This document shows positions 36,672 through 45,309 of a DNA stretch of 63,678 bases, piece by piece; position 1 is the first letter of the stretch; every line of letters starts with the position of its first letter. The notes under the pieces are model-generated. The model searched no databases. It was not told the origin of the DNA and worked only from the letters and a program-made list of their open reading frames with translations. Origin of the DNA: a virus; IMG/VR virus record IMGVR_UViG_3300045836_000148, positions 1-63,678 of that record; one strand, written 5' to 3'. The translations under genes and the position numbers were made by a program.

Positions 36672-39326
36672 CTACGCCGCCTCGGGCAGCTCGTCGAACT
36701 CGACCTCGGTGCGCAGGAGCGGGACGCGCCGCCGCCGCACGAGGCCGTCGCTCTTGCTGTCCTCGCCGGTGATCTTGGTCATCACGCGCCCGAGGGACTG
36801 CAGGTCGCCGCGCGTGGGCTTGCTGTAGCCGCAGAGGTTGGCGATCTCGGTCGGCGTGCGCCAGACCCACACGTAGTTCTCCGGCTCGAGCTTGGCGTCG
36901 TCGAACTGGAAGCGCGTGATCACGGCCTCGGCGATCGGCTCGCGCACCACGAACTGCTCGTTGTGCGCGTTGACCTGCGCCATCTCGTTGGCGGCGAACC
37001 AGTGCTGCTCGCCCTCGCGCCAGGCGTGGAGCATCTCGGCCCACAGCTGCTGCATGTCGATGTCGTGCTCGTGGTTCATCGCCTCGACGATGAGCACCCA
37101 GAAGCGCGTGTTGCCCGTGTCGTCGACGAGGAACTCGTCGCCGTTGACGCTGGCGGTGAAGACGGTGCGGCGCTGGAACTTGGACTCGGCCGGCGCGTAG
37201 GGCAGCCGGAACGTGTCCTCGACGTTGGCGAGGAACGCCTTGATCGCAGCGACGTCGCGCTTGAACGTGCCGTCGATCTCGCCCAGCTCGCAGATCCAGT
37301 GGCTGATGGCGATCTTGACGTCGTCCTTGTTGTGCGGGTCGATCTGCCGGCCCAGGATCGCCAGGTTCTCGTGGCCGCGCACGAGGCTCTTGAACCACCG
37401 CGTCTTGCCCACGTACTGAGGACCTGAAAGCACCAGGACACCGCGGCTCTGCAGCGGCGCGTCGGTGGCCGCCATGGCGACGGCCTGGATCAGCCACTTG
37501 CGCAGGATCATCTTCGCCAGGCCCGGCTCGAAGCCCTTGCGCAGCGTGATCGTCTTCAGCAGCTCGTCGATGCGGCTACGGCCGTCCCACGGCTCGGACT
37601 CGATCCACTCGAGCACCGGGTTGTACGGGTTGCGCGCGGCCAGCTCGGTCAGGTACAGCTTGAGCTGGTTGGCCTGGTGCGGCATGCCGACCTTGGCCGC
37701 CTCGCTGGTGACCCAGGCGAACGTGGCGTTGTCGGCCTGCTCGTCGATGTAGCCCGGCTTGCCGGCGGCCAGGACGTCCTGGCGCTTGCGGATCATGTCG
37801 TAGCGCACGGTCGCGCCCAGGCTGCGGCACAGCGCCTCGAGGTTGCCGATCGTGCCGAGCACCTGGCCGTCCGGCCCGACATCGGGGAACACGGCGCGGC
37901 GCAGCTCGGCGACGTCGACCGTCTCGGGGGTGACCCAGCTGCGCACGGTCTTCATCGGCAGGCCGCGGCCGCCCTCGGTGCGGCGGGTGGCCTGCTGCAG
38001 CTGCAGCGCGACGCGATCGCGGTCGGTCTGGCTGATGCTGCGGTCGGTCTTCCAGTTGGCGACCAGGGCCTGCAGCTGCCGGGTCGTGGCAGCGCTGGCG
38101 ATGCGCTGCTGCAGCGATTCGTCCTTCGCCTGGTCGGCCTCGGCGCTCGCTTCGCTCGCGGCGGCCTGGGCTTCGGCTTTGGCGTCTAGACGGGCATGCG
38201 CCTGGTCGACGGTCTCCTGCATCTCCTCGAGGACGGCCGGCTGCTCGCGGGCCCACTTGAGCGTGGCCTGGTAGGCGGGCGCGGCCGTGGGGTCGAGGTC
38301 GTAGTCGCCGTCGCCGTCCAGCTCGCCGAAGACGTGCAGGCGGATGAAGTCGAACAGGTTCAGCGCCCGGTCAGTCGGGGCGGTCGCATGCGTGTTGCCC
38401 AGGTGCAGCGCATCATCGGTGACGTAGATCCCCTCGGGCGTACCACCGCCGTGCAGCCACGTGATGCGCTCGGGCTTGCTGCCGGCCTCGAAGTGCTCGG
38501 GGAACAGGTCGACGATCGCGTGCGGCTCGAACGCGCGGCACAGCGCGCCGATGACGCCCGGCTTGCTGCGGGGGTCGACCATGCCCGTCGCGCGCGCGGC
38601 GCGCCGGACGCGCACGGCCTCGATCGTGGGCACCGGCATCGACGGCGGGATCGACACGACATCACCGAGCACCCCGCGCGCCAGGCCGACGCGCTTGCCG
38701 GCGTACGGGTCGACCGGCCCTCCGTCGACCGTGAGTGGTGCCGCCGTGTAGTTGACCTGGACGCGACGATGCACCGTGTGGTCGGCCGCGGGCACGTACT
38801 GCTTGGCCCATGCCTCGGCCTGCTCGCACGTCAGCGGCTCCTCGAGCAGGAACCACAGGTGCGCGCGCAGCTGCGCGGCCTTGGTCGGGTGTCCCATGCC
38901 GGAGGAGAGCTGCCAGACGTAGGACACGTCGTGGAACGGCTCGGGCATGCGCTGGTCGACGAAGCGCTGCAGTGCGGCCTGCGGATCCTCGAGCACGCCG
39001 GCCTCGTCGACGTTCAGGGCGAACTTGTCGACGTCGACCATGAACAGCGTGCTCGGGTCGTCGACGAAGTTGTCGAGGTTGCGTTCGATCCGCTTGCCCG
39101 CGCGCTTGGCGACGGCCGCTGCCTCGCCGGGCTGCCCGCGGATGATGCAGTCGTTCTGGCAGCCCTGCAGCTCGAGCAGAGCGCGGTGAAGGTCGTCGAT
39201 GGTGTCGACGTGCGATTGGTACCAGGTGAAGTTCTTCGCTCGGCCGTAGTCGTCGATCGAGCCATCGGCCAGCCAGGTCTTCGCGAGCGCAATGCCGGCG
39301 CTCCGAAGGATGGTGATAGGTTGCAT
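36672..39326 (-). CDS. primase-helicase (PrimPol-like plus VirE-type ATPase), 884 aa
   Basis: The N-terminal third has PrimPol-like features: FMVDVDKFALN (Asp-x-Asp), SSGMGHPTKAAQLRAHLWFLLE (conserved His). A helical Gln/Ala linker follows near residues 380-450. The C-terminal VirE/VapE-type P-loop ATPase shows VLSGPQYVGKTRWFKSL (about residue 632), HWICELGEIDG and FTASVNGDEFLVDDTGNTRFWV. It probably primes and unwinds at the phage fork. ATG 39326 is preferred; a TTG at 39350 would lie under operator-like site O12. Confidence 0.9.
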   Translation of the reverse strand: MQPITILRSAGIALAKTWLADGSIDDYGRAKNFTWYQSHVDTIDDLHRALLELQGCQNDCIIRGQPGEAAAVAKRAGKRIERNLDNFVDDPSTLFMVDVDKFALNVDEAGVLEDPQAALQRFVDQRMPEPFHDVSYVWQLSSGMGHPTKAAQLRAHLWFLLEEPLTCEQAEAWAKQYVPAADHTVHRRVQVNYTAAPLTVDGGPVDPYAGKRVGLARGVLGDVVSIPPSMPVPTIEAVRVRRAARATGMVDPRSKPGVIGALCRAFEPHAIVDLFPEHFEAGSKPERITWLHGGGTPEGIYVTDDALHLGNTHATAPTDRALNLFDFIRLHVFGELDGDGDYDLDPTAAPAYQATLKWAREQPAVLEEMQETVDQAHARLDAKAEAQAAASEASAEADQAKDESLQQRIASAATTRQLQALVANWKTDRSISQTDRDRVALQLQQATRRTEGGRGLPMKTVRSWVTPETVDVAELRRAVFPDVGPDGQVLGTIGNLEALCRSLGATVRYDMIRKRQDVLAAGKPGYIDEQADNATFAWVTSEAAKVGMPHQANQLKLYLTELAARNPYNPVLEWIESEPWDGRSRIDELLKTITLRKGFEPGLAKMILRKWLIQAVAMAATDAPLQSRGVLVLSGPQYVGKTRWFKSLVRGHENLAILGRQIDPHNKDDVKIAISHWICELGEIDGTFKRDVAAIKAFLANVEDTFRLPYAPAESKFQRRTVFTASVNGDEFLVDDTGNTRFWVLIVEAMNHEHDIDMQQLWAEMLHAWREGEQHWFAANEMAQVNAHNEQFVVREPIAEAVITRFQFDDAKLEPENYVWVWRTPTEIANLCGYSKPTRGDLQSLGRVMTKITGEDSKSDGLVRRRRVPLLRTEVEFDELPEAA

Positions 39327-39349
39327 GGGGGTGGTGACAGGTTGCCGCA

Positions 39350-39366
39350 AGTTATGTCGGCCAACA
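39350..39366. promoter_or_regulatory. operator-like palindrome O12 (two mismatches)
   Basis: AGTTAtgtcggcCAACA immediately upstream of the primase start, about 67 bases from the perfect site O4. Confidence 0.4.
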
Positions 39367-39432
39367 AGAAGGTGTCGGCGGCGGGTGCGCGGTGCCGGCG
39401 GTCAGTGCTAACTGACATTGACATTTTGCCGT

Positions 39433-39449
39433 TGTTAGCGCGGATAACA
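39433..39449. promoter_or_regulatory. operator-like palindrome O4 (perfect)
   Basis: TGTTAgcgcggaTAACA between the divergent primase-helicase and HTH regulator genes, next to a TGACATTGACA repeat at 39413 that also offers a -35-like TTGACA. Binding here could control both directions. Confidence 0.7.
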
Positions 39450-39630
39450 TTATGCGTCACATGACCCCCCGAAAACGGCCGTTTGAAGTCGCTTAAACCG
39501 TGATATTGTGCGCACAAATTGGGGGTCACCCCATGTCGGGGTCTAGCGAAAATAGCCCTCGCACGACTGACGTTGTACGTTTTACCTGTTGACAGAACGG
39601 CTAACAACCGTCAAAGTCTGGGCCGCCGGG

Positions 39631-39647
39631 TGTTGCCGTGCATAACC
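39631..39647. promoter_or_regulatory. operator-like palindrome O11 (two mismatches)
   Basis: TGTTGccgtgcaTAACC, 25 bases upstream of the regulator start codon, consistent with autoregulation. Confidence 0.4.
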
Positions 39648-39671
39648 CGACACCAACTACAAGGAAAACTG

Positions 39672-40547
39672 ATGCGTGCAAACACGAGCGCCGCGACCAG
39701 CCGAGTCGCGGTCAACATCGAAGTTCCGCCGCCGCCGAGGGCTCGAGTCATGACGTCCGCGACCAAGAAGTCCGAGCTGTTCCAGCGCTTGCGCGCGGCT
39801 CGCGACCGGATGCAGTACACGCAGGCCGAGCTGGCGGCGAAGCTCGGCTTCTCCCGTGCGTCCATAGCACAGTGGGAGACTCCGAATCCCACCGTGCGGG
39901 TAACGCCGTCGCTCGACCAGCTGAAGATGCTGGGCGAGGCCCTTGACGTGCCCGTCCCGCTGCTGTTCAGTGACGAGCAGACCCTGGAGCAGTTCGAGCG
40001 CGCGATCGCGGGGGCGGGCGACCCCATCGAAGTCGTGCATGCGGTGCGTGACCCGCTGACCCAGGCAGAGCTGATGCGCCGCCGGGCGCAGGCGTTCTGG
40101 GACTCGGTGCGCAGCCAGGTCGTTCTGGATCAGCCGGAGCTGGCCGACGCGTTTGACGTGCCCTGCCCGCGCGCTGGCTTCGAGCTGCGTGCCTCGGCGC
40201 TGATCGGCGCGCACCTGTTCCGCTTCGCGGAGCTGACGCCCGCGGCCGACCCCGATCCGGCCAGCGTCAACGAGTTCCTGGCGCGCGAGGTCGGGCACCT
40301 CCTGGCCTGCGAGTACGCGCTGAACTCGACGTCGGGAGTGCGCCGCCGTCGCCGCGTGTTCCGCAAGCACCTGGTCGTCTGGACGAATTCGGGCAAGCTC
40401 GCCGGCTTCAACAAGGTCGACCTGCACGCGTCCATGGGCGTCGAGTTGTTCGCGACCAACGACGTGCCGCGTGTTGTGGCGCACATACTCAGCTGTGCGA
40501 ACGCGGCCGTTTCAAACGACGTGCCCGAGATCGACACGGAGAACTGA
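39672..40547 (+). CDS. HTH (XRE-family) regulator, candidate lysogeny repressor, 291 aa
   Basis: Helix-turn-helix at about residues 49-69 (YTQAELAAKLGFSRASIAQWE), preceded by a Pro-rich linker. The rest, about 200 residues, is an uncharacterised domain containing FRFAELTPAADPD and RVFRKHLVVWTNSGKLAGF; there is no S24 autopeptidase motif (Ala-Gly/Ser/Lys). It has its own terminator and is flanked by palindromes O4, O11 and O12. A repressor of the phage operators is the natural reading. AAGGA precedes ATG 39672. Lack of a peptidase suggests induction by another route. Confidence 0.8.
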   Translation: MRANTSAATSRVAVNIEVPPPPRARVMTSATKKSELFQRLRAARDRMQYTQAELAAKLGFSRASIAQWETPNPTVRVTPSLDQLKMLGEALDVPVPLLFSDEQTLEQFERAIAGAGDPIEVVHAVRDPLTQAELMRRRAQAFWDSVRSQVVLDQPELADAFDVPCPRAGFELRASALIGAHLFRFAELTPAADPDPASVNEFLAREVGHLLACEYALNSTSGVRRRRRVFRKHLVVWTNSGKLAGFNKVDLHASMGVELFATNDVPRVVAHILSCANAAVSNDVPEIDTEN

Positions 40548-40580
40548 AGCTCATTCCCTGAGCCTGTACCTCCATACAGT

Positions 40581-40613
40581 AAGCCCCTGTGAGACGCGAG
40601 TCTCCAGGGGCTT
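40581..40613 (+). terminator. terminator after the regulator
   Basis: AAGCCCCTG-t-GAGAC-gcga-GTCTC-CAGGGGCTT, a 14-pair stem with one bulge. It isolates the regulator from the following operon. The 150 bases after it, up to 40769, are AT-rich (a run of eight T at about 40648) and probably hold the next promoter. Confidence 0.8.
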
Positions 40614-40769
40614 CGACGTTCTAGGGGTGCATGACCCGATTCCAACTTTTTTTTGTAACCGGTGTCGCTCGGGAAACTCCTACGGCAAATGTGACCGACG
40701 CGCTTGCAAACGGTTACGAAGCATTTATAGTCGACCGCTCGCGATCAAAGAATCTCATCAGGAGCATAG

Positions 40770-40976
40770 ATGAACACGATCCGACAGGGGGAACATGTGC
40801 TGGAGGCCGCGGACTTCATGCCGCGCCTTAATGTTACGGAACATAACTCCAGCCCGCTCGAAGCGGCGCTGGTGCAGGTTGGCGTGCGCAACGCCGCCCG
40901 CGCCCGCGCCGTGATCGAGGCCCTCGGTACCCGATACGCCTGCCATCCCGCCAACCGCGTGCAGCGCGCCAACTGA
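40770..40976 (+). CDS. small early protein, 68 aa
   Basis: AGGAG six bases before ATG 40770. Short helical protein (LEAALVQVGVRNAARARAVIEALG). Its coding region contains the operator-like site O9, so binding of the regulator would act as a roadblock within the first gene of the long rightward operon. Unknown function. Confidence 0.6.
   Translation: MNTIRQGEHVLEAADFMPRLNVTEHNSSPLEAALVQVGVRNAARARAVIEALGTRYACHPANRVQRAN
40832..40848. promoter_or_regulatory. operator-like palindrome O9 (one mismatch, inside a gene)
   Basis: TGTTAcggaacaTAACT at codons 21-27 of the 40770 gene. The central TGTTACGGAACA is itself a nested inverted repeat. Confidence 0.45.
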
Positions 40977-40989
40977 GGCCAGAAGAACC

Positions 40990-41322
40990 ATGCTGCAACT
41001 CACTACCCAACACGGCGTCCGCTACCACGCCGACCTCCTCGAGATGATCGAGGAGAGCCTCGGCGAACACGAAGCCTCGTCTGTCCGTCACATCCTCACC
41101 TGCCACAAGCTCGAGGACGTGATGGCCCGGCTGCTCTGTGCCAAGGGCACGACGCAGACCGAGAAGGACAACCTGGTCGACCAGGTGTCCAAGGCGATCA
41201 GCCAGATCATCGCGCGCCAACCGATCGAAGTGCAGGACTACGTCCTGCAACCCCTGCTGACGGCTTCGTCCAGTCGGCTCCACAACCCCACCCCTGCCAA
41301 GGAGGAACCTGTCACATGCTGA
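40990..41322 (+). CDS. unknown helical protein, 110 aa
   Basis: LLEMIEESLGEHEASSVRHILTCHKLEDVMARLL and a helical C terminus (NLVDQVSKAISQIIARQPIEV). Possibly DNA-binding or regulatory; no signature. Overlaps the next gene by seven bases. Confidence 0.55.
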   Translation: MLQLTTQHGVRYHADLLEMIEESLGEHEASSVRHILTCHKLEDVMARLLCAKGTTQTEKDNLVDQVSKAISQIIARQPIEVQDYVLQPLLTASSSRLHNPTPAKEEPVTC

Positions 41323-41798
41323 CCGTTCAGCACCCGCGCCACAAGGTCACCGTGCAGTTCGAGCTGCCGATGAACATGACCGATGCGGCGCGCCACATCG
41401 AAGAGCTGCTCGCCGGCCTGACCGTGCACGGTGTCGTTTTCGAGGCGATCCCGATCGTCGCGGAGGATGTCCGCGCCATCAGCCCGCGCAGCCGCAAGAA
41501 GGCGGACGCGCCGCCCCCGGCCCCCGAACCCACGCCCGAACCCGCCGAGGCTCAGGAACAGCCCGTTGCGGCCGCCGCAGAGGCATCGCCGGGCCCGGCC
41601 CCTGTCGAGTCTCCGGCGACCGGCCCGACCGATGACGAGATGCGCACTGTCGCACGCGAGCTGGCGCGCGCCGGCAAGCGGGCCGCGCTCGTCGCCCTGC
41701 TCGCGGAGTTCAAGGCCGAGTCCGTGACCCAGGTCGCCGCGGCCCGTCGCCAGGAGTGGATCGATCGCGCGCGTGCGCTCGCTCTGATCGACGCCTGA
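41316..41798 (+). CDS. unknown protein with Pro/Ala-rich linker, 160 aa
   Basis: N-terminal beta-like domain (KVTVQFELPMNMTDAARHIEELLAGL), a Pro/Ala/Glu-rich linker about residues 65-110, and a C-terminal helical unit (VARELARAGKRAALVALLAEFKAESVTQV) resembling small phage protein modules that bind partner proteins. Precedes the recombination/replication genes. Function unknown. Confidence 0.55.
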   Translation: MLTVQHPRHKVTVQFELPMNMTDAARHIEELLAGLTVHGVVFEAIPIVAEDVRAISPRSRKKADAPPPAPEPTPEPAEAQEQPVAAAAEASPGPAPVESPATGPTDDEMRTVARELARAGKRAALVALLAEFKAESVTQVAAARRQEWIDRARALALIDA

Positions 41799-41799
41799 T

Positions 41800-41816
41800 T
41801 GTTATCCAACATCACA
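41800..41816. promoter_or_regulatory. operator-like palindrome O10 (one mismatch)
   Basis: TGTTAtccaacaTCACA, ten bases upstream of ATG 41826 in the short gap after the preceding stop. Confidence 0.5.
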
Positions 41817-41825
41817 CTTGACACC

Positions 41826-42503
41826 ATGAAGCATCCCGACTTCGCCCCCATCCCGCCCCTCATGGGGCGCATCGTGATCTCCGAGAAGCCGTCTGGCGTC
41901 CTCGGCCTGATCGACATCCGCCCCTTCGGCGAGGACATTGCGCCCGAGGACATCCTGTACGCCTGGCGCCACGAGGCCGCGTGGTGGTGCATCCGCGCCG
42001 GTACGCCGTACGGCTGGATCAAGCGCGATGACGTCTACAAGCGGCACATCTTGGGTTGTTACCCCCTCACGTTCGCGCGCTGGGTCGCGTTCCACGGACA
42101 CACCCTGACGGCCCTCGGCAAGGGGCAGCATGCCGGCTACTTCCTGTGCGACGGCAGCGTCGCCCAGCCGCTGCCGATGTTCCGGCTGCTGAACACGCGC
42201 CGCTGGATCGGCGAGCCGACGCTCCCGACCATCTGCAGCACCGTGCGCGTGCTGTACCAGGGCCCGTTCTCGCAGTCCCAGATCGACAGCGCGATCCTCG
42301 CGGTGCGCGGGCGCTACGGCTCCTCCGGCATCCTGGTCTACCACGAGGCGTCGGACTCGATCTACCAGGTCGACCAGCACGACGAGTACGCCCAGAAGCT
42401 CAATCACGTGCGCTCGATCACGCCGCTGACCTCCGAGCAGCAGCAGCGCGTGCTGGCGGCCCTGTTCAAGACGGCCCCCGCCGAGACGGAGCCGGCGTTC
42501 TGA
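41826..42503 (+). CDS. unknown protein, 225 aa
   Basis: ATG 41826, without a clear Shine-Dalgarno sequence. Contains RIVISEKPSGVLGLIDIRPFGED, YAWRHEAAWWCIRAGTPYGWI and RVLYQGPFSQSQIDSAILAVRG. The pattern looks like a folded enzyme-like protein with many aromatics, but I cannot assign a family. A terminator follows. Confidence 0.6.
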   Translation: MKHPDFAPIPPLMGRIVISEKPSGVLGLIDIRPFGEDIAPEDILYAWRHEAAWWCIRAGTPYGWIKRDDVYKRHILGCYPLTFARWVAFHGHTLTALGKGQHAGYFLCDGSVAQPLPMFRLLNTRRWIGEPTLPTICSTVRVLYQGPFSQSQIDSAILAVRGRYGSSGILVYHEASDSIYQVDQHDEYAQKLNHVRSITPLTSEQQQRVLAALFKTAPAETEPAF

Positions 42504-42525
42504 CCGTGGCCCAGGAGAAGTAAAA

Positions 42526-42548
42526 GCGCCCTCGAGGCGCCCTTTTTT
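42526..42548 (+). terminator. terminator after the 41826 gene
   Basis: GCGCC-ctcga-GGCGC followed by CCTTTTTTAC. Ten bases downstream begins the perfect palindrome O5. Confidence 0.75.
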
Positions 42549-42557
42549 ACGCCTGAT

Positions 42558-42574
42558 TGTTATGTATAGTAACA
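42558..42574. promoter_or_regulatory. operator-like palindrome O5 (perfect) over a -10 box
   Basis: TGTTAtgtatagTAACA, extended to 19 bases by flanking T/A. TATAGT within the core is a good -10 hexamer for the 42598 gene, so binding would block transcription start. Confidence 0.75.
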
Positions 42575-42597
42575 ACGCCAACAGCAACCACATCACC

Positions 42598-43143
42598 ATG
42601 ACCAGCAACACCAAGCAACCCGTGACGTGCCAGATCCTGGTTCAGGACGTCAACGACGACCTGGGCCACGCGCTCTGCACGGTGGAGATGCGCTCGAGCG
42701 ACCCGAGCCAGCTCATGTCGAACGCCAACCTGTTCACCGCGTGGCTGGCGGCCAACTGGGACGAGCTGTTCCTGATGTTCCGCGCGCAGCTCACGGCGCA
42801 CATGCAGGAACGCACCGGCGCCGCGCCCGTGCAGGCCAAGACGTCGGGCCCGCGCATCTTGGCGGCCGACGGCAAGTCCGCCCTGTCGTCCGAGACCACG
42901 CAGCCCGACCTGTTCGACCAGGCGGTGACCGACGTGATCACGACGTCGCAGCAGGCGCTGCTGACCGACGACGCCCCCGTGGTGACCCCCTACGTCGCGC
43001 CGGCCTACTACGAGTCGCCGGTCGCGGCGCCGGACACGTCGAGCTACTGCGGCAGCGACAACGGCTCGTCGTTCTCGTTCGACACCTCGTCCTCCTCGAG
43101 CTTCGACACGTCCTCGTCGTGCGGCAGCCTGGGAGGCAACTGA
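42598..43143 (+). CDS. unknown protein with Ser/Cys-rich tail, 181 aa
   Basis: Start set at ATG 42598 because an ATG at 42562 lies inside O5. N-terminal domain VTCQILVQDVNDDLGHALCTVEM with a helix (LFTAWLAANWDELFLMFRAQL). The C terminus is acidic, Tyr/Ser-rich and ends SSSSFDTSSSCGSLGG. It starts the recombination/replication gene run. Function unknown. Confidence 0.6.
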   Translation: MTSNTKQPVTCQILVQDVNDDLGHALCTVEMRSSDPSQLMSNANLFTAWLAANWDELFLMFRAQLTAHMQERTGAAPVQAKTSGPRILAADGKSALSSETTQPDLFDQAVTDVITTSQQALLTDDAPVVTPYVAPAYYESPVAAPDTSSYCGSDNGSSFSFDTSSSSSFDTSSSCGSLGGN

Positions 43144-43619
43144 TGCTTCATCACCACGACTCGCCGGTGCCCACCGGCCACGTCCCGCGCCTGCACGGCG
43201 ACGCCTGGGCGGCGGCCGATGACTCTCTGTCCCGCGGCGCCAAGGCGTCCGAGCCGAAGCGCCCCGCGATCGACACGACGAAGCCGGTCTACACCCGGGC
43301 CGGCGCGCGGGCGCGGATCGTGGCGACCGACGTCGCCGGCCCGGCGCCGATCCTGGCGCTCGTGCCGAACTCGCGCGGCATCGAAGTGCCGCTGACGTTC
43401 TTCGTCGACGGCCGCATGTCCGAGCACGGCATGTCGACGTTCGATCTCGTGAACGCGCAGGTGGTGTACCTGAACGTCTACCCGCACGGCGTGAACGCGA
43501 CCGGCGCGCTGGTCGAATCGCGCGCCAAGGCCGACGAGCAGCGCGCGCCCTCGCGCATCGGCGTGATCCGCGGCGAGATCGTCTCCGGCAGGATCATTTC
43601 GGTTGCCCTGGACGACTGA
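43143..43619 (+). CDS. unknown protein, 158 aa
   Basis: TGATG overlap with the upstream gene. Beta-rich core (ILALVPNSRGIEVPLTFFVDG, FDLVNAQVVYLNVYPHGVNAT), then GVIRGEIVSGRIISVALDD. Two bases separate it from the exonuclease-like gene, so it may be its partner. No family recognised. Confidence 0.55.
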   Translation: MLHHHDSPVPTGHVPRLHGDAWAAADDSLSRGAKASEPKRPAIDTTKPVYTRAGARARIVATDVAGPAPILALVPNSRGIEVPLTFFVDGRMSEHGMSTFDLVNAQVVYLNVYPHGVNATGALVESRAKADEQRAPSRIGVIRGEIVSGRIISVALDD

Positions 43620-43621
43620 GC

Positions 43622-44548
43622 GTGAAGCCCGGCCACTACCCCTTCCTGTCGAACGCCGAGTACCACGGCGGCCCGGGCATCTCGAAGTCCCACCTGGACA
43701 TCGTGGCGCAGGGTCTGCCGCTGTACTGGCAGGCGTATCGTAATCCCATGCGCCCGGCGCGTGAGGAAAAGGAGGCGTGGAAGCTGGGCAGCATCACGCA
43801 CTGCGCGATCCTCGAGCCCGACGCGCTCTTCAAGGAGTTCGTCATCGAGCCGACCGAAGACGACGGCGCGCCGCGGCGCCCGACGTCTCGACAACTCAAC
43901 GCGAAGAAGCCCAGCGCCGACAGCCTCGAGGCGATCGCGTTCTGGGCGGACTTCGACAAGCGAGCTGCCGGCCGCACCATCGTCAGCCAGGAGCACTTCG
44001 ACCTCGCGATGCACATGCGCGATGCGGTCGACCGGCACCCCGCGGCCGGGCCCCTGATGCGCGACCGGAAGGCGGCCGGCAGCAAGGCCGAGCAGAGCTT
44101 CTACGCCATCGACCCGGCGACGGGCCTGCTCGTGAAGTGCCGCTTCGACGACCTGGTCGACGTCTCGGCGCTCGACCTCAAGACAACCAAGGACGCTTCG
44201 GAAGCGTCCTTCGCGAACTCGGTCTGCGACTACCGCTACCACGTCCAGGAGGCGTGGTACCGCAAGGTCTTCAAGCTGGTGACCGGCAAATCGCTCGACG
44301 ACTGGACGTTTCTGGCCGTCGATGTGCGACCCCCTCACCAGGTCGGCCTCTACACCCTGCCGCGCGACGTGGTCGCTGCTGCTGCGCGTGTTGCCGACGA
44401 GAACCTGCGCGCGATCGGGGACGCGATCGCCGCCGACTACTGGCCCGACCCGGGCTACGGCGGCAAGAAAGAGCTGGTCATCCCCGGCTGGGGCCGCAAG
44501 GCACTCGGCATGGGACTGGCCGAAGACGACTACGCGGGCCTCGACTGA
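43622..44548 (+). CDS. PD-(D/E)XK exonuclease, DUF3799 (RecE/exonuclease VIII-like), 308 aa
   Basis: GTG start. Typical DUF3799 opening: SNAEYHGGPGISKSHLDIVAQGLPLYW, WKLGSITHCAILEP, then the nuclease core LLVKCRFDDLVDVSALDLKTTKDAS (D-x-K) and YRYHVQEAWYRKVF. Such enzymes degrade one strand at double-strand ends for phage recombination. It lies directly before the DUF2815 ssDNA-binding-like gene, a pairing known from phage replication modules. Confidence 0.85.
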   Translation: MKPGHYPFLSNAEYHGGPGISKSHLDIVAQGLPLYWQAYRNPMRPAREEKEAWKLGSITHCAILEPDALFKEFVIEPTEDDGAPRRPTSRQLNAKKPSADSLEAIAFWADFDKRAAGRTIVSQEHFDLAMHMRDAVDRHPAAGPLMRDRKAAGSKAEQSFYAIDPATGLLVKCRFDDLVDVSALDLKTTKDASEASFANSVCDYRYHVQEAWYRKVFKLVTGKSLDDWTFLAVDVRPPHQVGLYTLPRDVVAAAARVADENLRAIGDAIAADYWPDPGYGGKKELVIPGWGRKALGMGLAEDDYAGLD

Positions 44549-44580
44549 CGTCGGGTACCCCATACCGTATAGGAGATCCA

Positions 44581-45246
44581 GTGAGCGAAACCAAGAAAGC
44601 TCAGGCGCAGAAGCTGATCATCGGCGGCACGCGCGACCAGAAGACGGGCGAGCCCAGGCTCGTGCGCTTCGCCTACGTGAACCTCTTCAAGTCCAAGGGC
44701 ACCAAGCAGCAGCCGGACAAGAAGCAGTGGAGCGTGCGGCTCATGATCCCCAAGGCCAACACCGAGGAGATCGCCGCGATCCGCAAGGTCATCGAAGACC
44801 AGCAGCGGCAGCTGTGGTGGGACGAGAAGAAGGGCAAGCTGTTCCTGCCGCCGAAGGCGATGAACCCGCTCATCGACGCGGACACCGCCGTGCAGCAGAA
44901 CGGCAAGCCCTACGACGACCAGTTCGCGGGCCACTACCTGCTGAACGTCAAGTCGTACGACATGCCCGAGAAGGCGAACAACGCGCCGCCGGTCGTGATC
45001 GGCACGAACCGTGACGACGCCGGCAAGTTCCTGAAGCTGGGCCCGACCGACATCAAGTCCGGCGACTGGGGCCGCGCCTCGGTCAACTTCGTCGCGTACT
45101 CGAACGGCGACGGCGGCGTGGGCGTCTACATCAACTCGGTGCAGCGCGTGCGCAAGGGTGACCCGATGACGACTTTCGCGGACGCCGACGACGACTTCGG
45201 CGAGTTCGACGACATGGACGACGCGGACGACCCGCTGCTCGGTTGA
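44581..45246 (+). CDS. ssDNA-binding protein, DUF2815 type, 221 aa
   Basis: AGGAGAT before GTG 44581. Family features: GEPRLVRFAYVNLFKSKG, WSVRLMIPKANTEEIAAI, and later SGDWGRASVNFVAYSNGDGGVGVYINSVQRVRKGD, with an acidic tail (DDFGEFDDMDDADDPLLG) of the type that binds partner proteins in SSBs. It probably coats ssDNA at the fork and interacts with the polymerase or helicase. Confidence 0.85.
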   Translation: MSETKKAQAQKLIIGGTRDQKTGEPRLVRFAYVNLFKSKGTKQQPDKKQWSVRLMIPKANTEEIAAIRKVIEDQQRQLWWDEKKGKLFLPPKAMNPLIDADTAVQQNGKPYDDQFAGHYLLNVKSYDMPEKANNAPPVVIGTNRDDAGKFLKLGPTDIKSGDWGRASVNFVAYSNGDGGVGVYINSVQRVRKGDPMTTFADADDDFGEFDDMDDADDPLLG

Positions 45247-45255
45247 TCTCAACCC

Positions 45256-45286
45256 GGAGTGTTATTTAACATAACAATAACACTCC
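45256..45286. promoter_or_regulatory. operator-like palindrome O6 within a longer inverted repeat
   Basis: TGTTAtttaacaTAACA (45260..45276, perfect). An 11-base arm GGAGTGTTATT at 45256 also pairs with AATAACACTCC at 45276..45286, so the site has two overlapping dyads. It lies before the 45310 gene. Confidence 0.7.
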
Positions 45287-45309
45287 GAACAAACACTCAA
45301 GGAAACAAC

